Assembly: GCA_965153455.1 (NCBI GenBank)
Contig: OZ234497.1
Coordinates: 4,898,001 to 4,962,000 of the forward strand
Direction: 5' to 3'
Length of the DNA stretch: 64,000 bases
Origin: Sphagnum compactum
Taxonomy: Eukaryota > Bryophyta > Sphagnopsida > Sphagnales
The notes beneath the pieces are model-generated. The model was not told the DNA's origin. It did no database searches and saw only the letters and a program-made list of their open reading frames with translations. A program made the translations under genes and the position numbers. Below, in pieces: positions 59,041-64,000 of the stretch. Each line of letters begins with the position of its first letter. Within the stretch, counting starts at the first letter, position 1.

Positions 59041-59540
59041 AATAATAATTTATGGGCACCCGATTGGGCCCTGGGAAAAAAATCGTTTTCTTTTTTAACA
59101 ATTGGGTGGCCACCTAATTACGCTTTAAAGGCCATCTAGTTGTGTCCATAAGGAAAACAAATCTTCTATTTTTTTATTTTTTTCTAACATTATGGTGCTT
59201 AACCAGTTGTGTACCTAGGGAAATAAATAAATAAATATATATACACAATTGGGTGGCCACCTAGTTACACCTTAAGGACACAACTGGGTGGCCACCCAAT
59301 TGAGTCCTTAGGGCCCAATCAAGTGCCCACCCAATTGTGTTTCTAAGGAAAAAAAACCTTTTTTCCAAAAATAATCATGTGGCATCCAATTGTGTCCTTC
59401 CCAAGGGGGGAAAAACCATTTTTTATTTAAAATTTTTTCTTAACAATCAATTGGCCACCCGATTGTGTCCTTCTCAAAGGAAATGTTCTTTTTCTTACAA
59501 TTGATAGGCTGCTTGATTATGTCCTTCCTAATGGAATTTT
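59041..59540 (+). repeat. Degenerate repeat field around GTGGCCACCCAATTGTGTCC
   Basis: Units containing CAATTGGGTGGCCACC and ATTGTGTCCTT(A/C)..AAGGAAA recur at about 60-100 bp, with T-rich spacers. At least seven recognisable units occur between 59050 and 59530. It lies between the two RPA-like remnants and is non-coding. Confidence 0.7.
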
Positions 59541-59693
59541 TTTTCCTCAAATTTTTTGTTATAATATTTTATAAAACGTTTCTTTTTTCACATTCTTCAA
59601 ATTTACTTTCTTGTTTTAACATAATTTGGTTTTATTTTTAAGGTGATTGAGGTGTTGTCCATAATTAATCCTGTTGCACCTCCATTCTAAAAA

Positions 59694-59808
59694 GTGTGTG
59701 AAAATTGTCATGTAGTAGATGTCATCATTTGCTAAACGAGCGATGTTCAATATAATGCTTGTTGCTCAAAACCAAAGGTTCATAAATCAATGGTGGACCT
59801 ATATTATT
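59694..59808 (+). pseudogene. Zinc-ribbon-like remnant, possibly C-terminal RPA part
   Basis: The frame reads VCENCHVVDVIIC, a stop, then VQYNACCSKPKVHKSMVDLYY. The Cys pairs and the 'YNAC...K.VH' pattern resemble the zinc ribbon of the RPA large-subunit DNA-binding domain C. It is short, interrupted and could be coincidental. Its position after the OB-fold-like remnant on the same strand supports the reading. Confidence 0.25.
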
Positions 59809-60239
59809 GACCATTGAGGGAAATTGGCTTGAAGCAATTGTGCATATGATAGAGTTTGAATTCCTGAATTTGGCTCGTTTAAAACATGTTCAACTCGTTT
59901 CAATTTGTGTTTGTGGTAAATTTCAATAGTCACCCACATCTACCTTTTTTGGTTTCCAAAAAGACATACAACAATTTATCCCAAAAGTGGAAAGAAATTT
60001 AAGTGTTGAGGGGTTGGTTGCTCCTTTGGCAATTATTTTTAGTGATGATGTGCAGCATAATGTGAAATGCAAGCTTCACTTTGATGAGTTGAAGTGAGTT
60101 TCTAAATAGAAACCCTCTTAAACACTATGGTTGCTGATATAGTTTTTGTGCAACCTTCCTATAATTACTTTTAGTATACAAATATTGGACATATATGTGA
60201 AAACTTCCTATACCATGGTTTTTCTTTTTGATGTTTGGT

Positions 60240-60680
60240 GCGATTTTTTAATATAAATAATTTTTAAATACAACCAATTTTTGAATCCAAACAATTTTTC
60301 AATCCAAATAATTTTAAATACCAATAGTTTTGCATTAGAAATTTTTTCAATATAAGAAGTTTTTCCATGCAAGTAATTTTTCAACACAAACAATTATTTG
60401 ATATAATCAATTTTTGAATTCAAGCAGTTTTCAATACAAAAAGTTTTTCCATCCAATCAATTTTTGAATCCAAGCGATACAAGGAGTTTTCTCATTCAAT
60501 CAATTTTCTCATCCAAGTAGTTTTCCAATCTAAGTAGTTTTTTCATCCAATCAAATTTTGAATTTAAACAATTTTCAATACAATCAACTTTTCAATATAA
60601 GTAATTTTTCAATGCAATCAATTTTAATATATATTTTCAATATAAACAATTTCTTATTATAAATAGTTTTTTATCAATGT
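60240..60680 (+). repeat. ~18-bp degenerate tandem repeat (CAATTTTTGAATCCAAG-like)
   Basis: More than 20 imperfect units of 17-19 bp, each roughly (A/G)(A/T)TTTTTCAAT(C/A)(C/T)AA(T/G)(C/T)A. A minus-strand frame over it (60393-60208) is repetitive Lys/Ile-rich and not a gene. It separates the RPA-like remnants from the OTU-like remnant. Confidence 0.75.
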
Positions 60681-60834
60681 AGTTTTTAAAAAAACATTCA
60701 ATGTAAATAGTTTTTTAATGAACCATTGATTACTTGTCATTTTGAATGTGTATGTGCAAGGAAGGTGATTTTTATTATTAATATATTTGGATTAAATCGA
60801 AGTTCATAATAATAGAAACAACTTTATCAAATTT

Positions 60835-61431
60835 TGTTGATTCATCATTTGAACATGTATTACATTCATATGGTCTTCGTTTGGTTTCAACATACAAATA
60901 TGAAATACGCAATTGTCTTTTTGATTTGATTTATATTTATTGGATAATCATTTGTCATCTCTTCAATTGAGGCAAAATAATGTGGCACATTTAAATGGAT
61001 GTTTATTATATTAAAAAAACCCAACAATGTCGTATTCAAGAATTAAATTTTAGTTTTTTGTTTGATTTACATCAAGGTATGGTGACAAATGAACATCAAT
61101 ATGTGACAAAAATGGCATTATGTCATATGATGGGAGGTTTGTAGGGAGATTTCACTTCAATATTTTAGATAATTGAAATTTACAAAGTCTAATTTACATT
61201 TGGAATAAAATATTAAAACACATTATTTTTCAATGTGGAATGGATTTTCAATCTATCCCTTTATATATAGTTTACAACTCTCAACATTTCGAGCCAATTG
61301 AATATGTTAATGGTCTATCTCTGTCTTCACCTATTTTTCAGGGGAATGATCCCAAAGTTCATATATATTTGGATGGTTTTCCATCTTTTTCGAAATTAGT
61401 GATGCAAAAACCTCAAATTCAATTCTCATAG
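60835..61431 (+). pseudogene. OTU cysteine-protease-like remnant, Helitron-associated
   Basis: Plus-strand pieces in shifting frames carry the OTU landmarks in order. RNCLFDLIY (Cys codon within 60908-60922) sits at the position of the family's D-G-N-C-[LF]-F nucleophile motif. HQYVTKMALCHMMGG is followed by a broken W-G-D motif, where the Trp position is now a stop (TAG at 61142). The open frame 61240-61431 reads IPLYIVYNSQHFEPIEYVNG, with the catalytic-type His before an aromatic residue (His codon at 61285). OTU domains are known companions of Helitron Rep/helicase genes in several eukaryotes. It is inactive as it stands. The assignment is by motif order only. Confidence 0.5.
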
Positions 61432-62099
61432 CCAACTATGCGTTTTTATTAAAATGAAAAACTTGACTATACATTAATGGAAAATTTGAAAAATAATTGG
61501 GATTCACAATTGTAATATGTTGTTTCCTTGTTTAACACTTCTTGCAATACAAATATTATTTTTAAAAAGTAAAAATCATATTCAATGTTTACCAGAAAAA
61601 ATGAAAAAAATATAAATTTTCTTATCAATTATGACATTTTGTCTAGTCCATCCACCTTAATGTCTAAAATCAAAGTTCAAAAAATACCTAAAGTTCAAAT
61701 GGAACATTTCTAAGATGTAATTGTTGATCTTAATATAACACATAAAAAATAAAATAAAAAAATCATTGGGCACTTTAGGACAATAATTTTTTTGAACTAT
61801 TAGATGTTTGTCCAAATCTTATTTATTTTGAAAAAACATCAAAATTCATTAACAATGTTTTCTAAGTATTAAAAGAACAAGATCACAAATGAATCACATG
61901 AAATATGTATATACAAAAAAATCAGATGGACTTTCCATAAATGACAAAGTTTAATCATCATATAATGAATGCACTCCAAAGGAAACTAAACAACCAAATC
62001 TTAAACAACGATTTTTTTTGGAACATGATGTTCAATCAGATAAAGTAAAACATAATGTTAATATAAAGGAAAATGAAAAAAATAAATATACATTGTGAT

Positions 62100-64000
62100 T
62101 TATAATAAACAAATCTAAGATGTTCCCATAATTCCATGTTTTAATTGTGAAAGGTTCTGTTTTTAAAAAAAAATTAAATGTTTTTCAAACACATTATCAA
62201 AACAACTTTCTGCATACTTTCAAATTCAAATAGAACTAACTCCACATCATACATATGTACAAGTTGTTAACATAATATCAATGAAAATAAACCCTTTTTA
62301 TATCAAGTATCGAATAGAATTTCCAAAAACAAAATCATTCAATTAGTCCAAAAATTAACACAATTAAAAGAATGTCTTATTTTATCATGTCTTGCTTTTG
62401 CTCAAATTTATAAATTATATGGGTATGGGAATATAGGATGCAATACTAGGGTGTGTTTTTTAAGTGACATTTTGAATACAAATCACTTTATATATTAGGA
62501 AATGTTCGTCAAAATAAAGTGATGATTACTTTAGAAGATTCAATTGAAACACCATTATATAAAGATTTGAATGTTACCATTCATCATCAATGGACAAGTT
62601 TGTTTACTTTGCATGTGGATTCAGAATCTCAAAATTTTCATTCATTATATAATGATGCATCATTTGATAATTTTGATTTTGATAATGAAAAGTTCAATTG
62701 TACACCAATAGACTTGGTGATACATAATTTTTTGGAAGCTCCAAAAATAATAGATTATGAAATATTATATATTTATTGCCCCAAATCAACATTTTCACCC
62801 TCTAGGTTTATTTAAAGATAAACATTTAGAGGAACTAAAATGTTCAACATTGTTTTATGGCCAACCTTGATAATTTCCAAAAGGTTTTTCATATCAACAA
62901 ATAACTCAATGGAAATTATTTCATAAATCCAAGAAATTTTCAACCAATAACTCTAACCCTTTTTTTAAAGCTACTAAAGATTCCATATAAAAAGTCATAG
63001 GTTCAAGTTAGGTGCGGATACAAAAAGAAAAATTATGTGGTAGAACCTTAAAAGCTTCTCAAGTACAAAATAAACAAATTTAGATAATATTTTCAAATCA
63101 TACATAGGTTATTGTGATTTGTAAGGCTTATGTAATTCACCTAATTATTTTGAGAAGTTACGAAAGAATTTATTTGTAATGATCAGGTAACTTGGTCCTT
63201 CAACATTTTTTGTCACTTTTACATTTGTTGAAATTTTATGGGATCCTCTCATTACAACTTTGCACACATTACATGCTTTGGGATTAAATCTCCCAAATAA
63301 ATAAAATCGAAAACTTACAATCTTTTCATATAGCAAAATTGATACAAAACAACCTTGTCACATGTGCAAGATATTACGATTATAAAACATCTTCTTTCTA
63401 CAAACTTATGACAAAATACCATTATTTTTTTGGGCATATTTCCAATTTTTATTTCATCATTGAATTCTAAAATTGTGGGAATGAAAATAACCATGGACTT
63501 TTAAGGATTAAAATGTATGGAGTGCACATAAATGAAAAAAATGAATGGTTTGTAAACGTATATATTTCTTGTGTTGTATCATTATTCTCAAATCCATTAC
63601 AAAATGCATAACAACATCAACACACATGTACATGTAAATAGATTTCATTATTCATTTCCGCCCATGCGCGAAACAAAATTTTTAGAACCATTTCAAATAG
63701 ATGGAAATTATCCATTTTCACAACAATACCTCCATACACAAGCAAAAGAAAAATGTCAATCTTTGAAAAATTTAAAAGGAAATCAAGATATATCATTTTC
63801 AGAATTTAAAATTTTTTAAAACCTTGATGAAAATACATATATGTTAAGTTTGAGAAACAAATTAACAAAGTCACACATTTTTTAAAAACAAACTCCTAGA
63901 AACATAAAAACTAATGCATTTAGTACACATGTTGCTCATTTGTGGTTTGTAAATATAGATATTTAATTTATCTTAGACCCATATGTGGCTACATCATATG
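62100..64000 (+). pseudogene. Helitron Rep (Helitron_like_N) remnant, runs off the window
   Basis: Rolling-circle Helitron initiator, decayed. Plus-strand pieces: PIIPCFNCERFCF (about 62130), LTQLKECLILSCLAFAQIYK (about 62360), the open frame 62519-62815 (MITLEDSIETPLYKDL, then NVTIHHQWTSLFTLH), FSYQQITQWKLFHKSKKF (about 62890), LRKNLFVMIR..STFFVTFTF and WDPLI (63155-63245), FFGHISNFYF, GNENNHGLLRI (63478-63510), and the frame 63571-63819 with FHYSFPPMRETKFLEPFQI. The end (NAFSTHVAHLWFVNIDI, then LDPYVATSY) continues past 64000. The order and spacing match the Helitron N-terminal domain. In the HUH motif the first His is Asn (ENNH instead of H-x-H). Stops and frameshifts abound; the helicase part would lie outside the window. 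Confidence 0.65.

Noticed and set aside
60208-60393. Lys/Ile-rich minus-strand frame that looks like repeated peptide units
   Set aside because: It is the translation of an 18-bp DNA repeat array.
61240-62815. First idea that these frames come from an endogenous plant pararetrovirus
   Set aside because: No movement-protein, coat or RT motif could be shown, whereas the order of motifs fits OTU and the Helitron N-terminal domain.
1-64000. CRISPR arrays, bacterial operons, rRNA or true tRNA genes
   Set aside because: No regular spacer-repeat arrays, no rRNA-like conserved stretches and no complete tRNA cloverleaf were seen; the A/B boxes found are in degenerate SINE-like repeats.

Overview
The window looks like nuclear DNA of a land plant. 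It carries spliced protein genes with GT-AG introns, two plant-type linker histones, a POLAR-like scaffold protein and a plant S1-type (self-incompatibility homologue) small secreted protein. Long AT-rich intergenic tracts hold decayed Ty3/gypsy, hAT-like and Helitron coding remnants. The large spacers and the mix of elements would fit a fern, another spore-bearing plant or a gymnosperm; this placement is an inference and I cannot name the species. There is no sign of bacterial operons, CRISPR arrays or organellar genes.

Layout. 1-7.7 kb: gene-free, AT-rich, with microsatellites and diverged repeat copies. 7.7-10.8 kb: linker histone H1 gene 1 (two coding exons, 302 aa). 11-26.8 kb: intergenic transposon graveyard with a hAT-like transposase remnant (14.7-15.4 kb, minus), an RT-RNase H fragment next to an integrase-chromodomain fragment (19.5-22.3 kb, minus), several copies of a tRNA-like SINE family with CCTA/TAGG foldback arms, and a field of degenerate TTTAACC-type repeats. 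26.8-29.9 kb: a three-fold repeated upstream segment followed by H1 gene 2 (two coding exons, 279 aa), same strand and same intron position as gene 1. 30-37.7 kb: intergenic, with a decayed gypsy integrase that has a typical C-terminal tail (31.7-32.7 kb, minus) and an extremely AT-rich block (33.3-34.7 kb).

38.0-44.0 kb: a 19-exon gene for a GUP1/HHAT-like membrane-bound O-acyltransferase (about 553 aa). 44.9-46.1 kb: a more GC-rich stretch with a 32/24/32-nt near-perfect hairpin that looks like a plant microRNA precursor, plus an internal duplication. 49.3-53.6 kb: a POLAR-like gene, with either a 548-aa product or a longer product continuing through further open exons. 54.65-55.14 kb (minus): an intact single-exon S1/SPH-family secreted protein.

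58.0-64.0 kb: what I read as one decayed Helitron-type rolling-circle element running off the right edge. It has RPA-like single-strand-DNA-binding remnants, two repeat fields, an OTU cysteine-protease-like remnant and then a Rep (Helitron_like_N) remnant. The element is broken by stops and frameshifts and the first His of its HUH motif appears lost. It is the best candidate here for an unusual multi-domain system.

The expressed genes are functionally unrelated: chromatin compaction (H1), lipid or protein acylation in membranes (MBOAT), cell polarity scaffolding (POLAR-like) and cell-cell signalling (S1-like). Apart from the H1 pair I see no pathway clustering.
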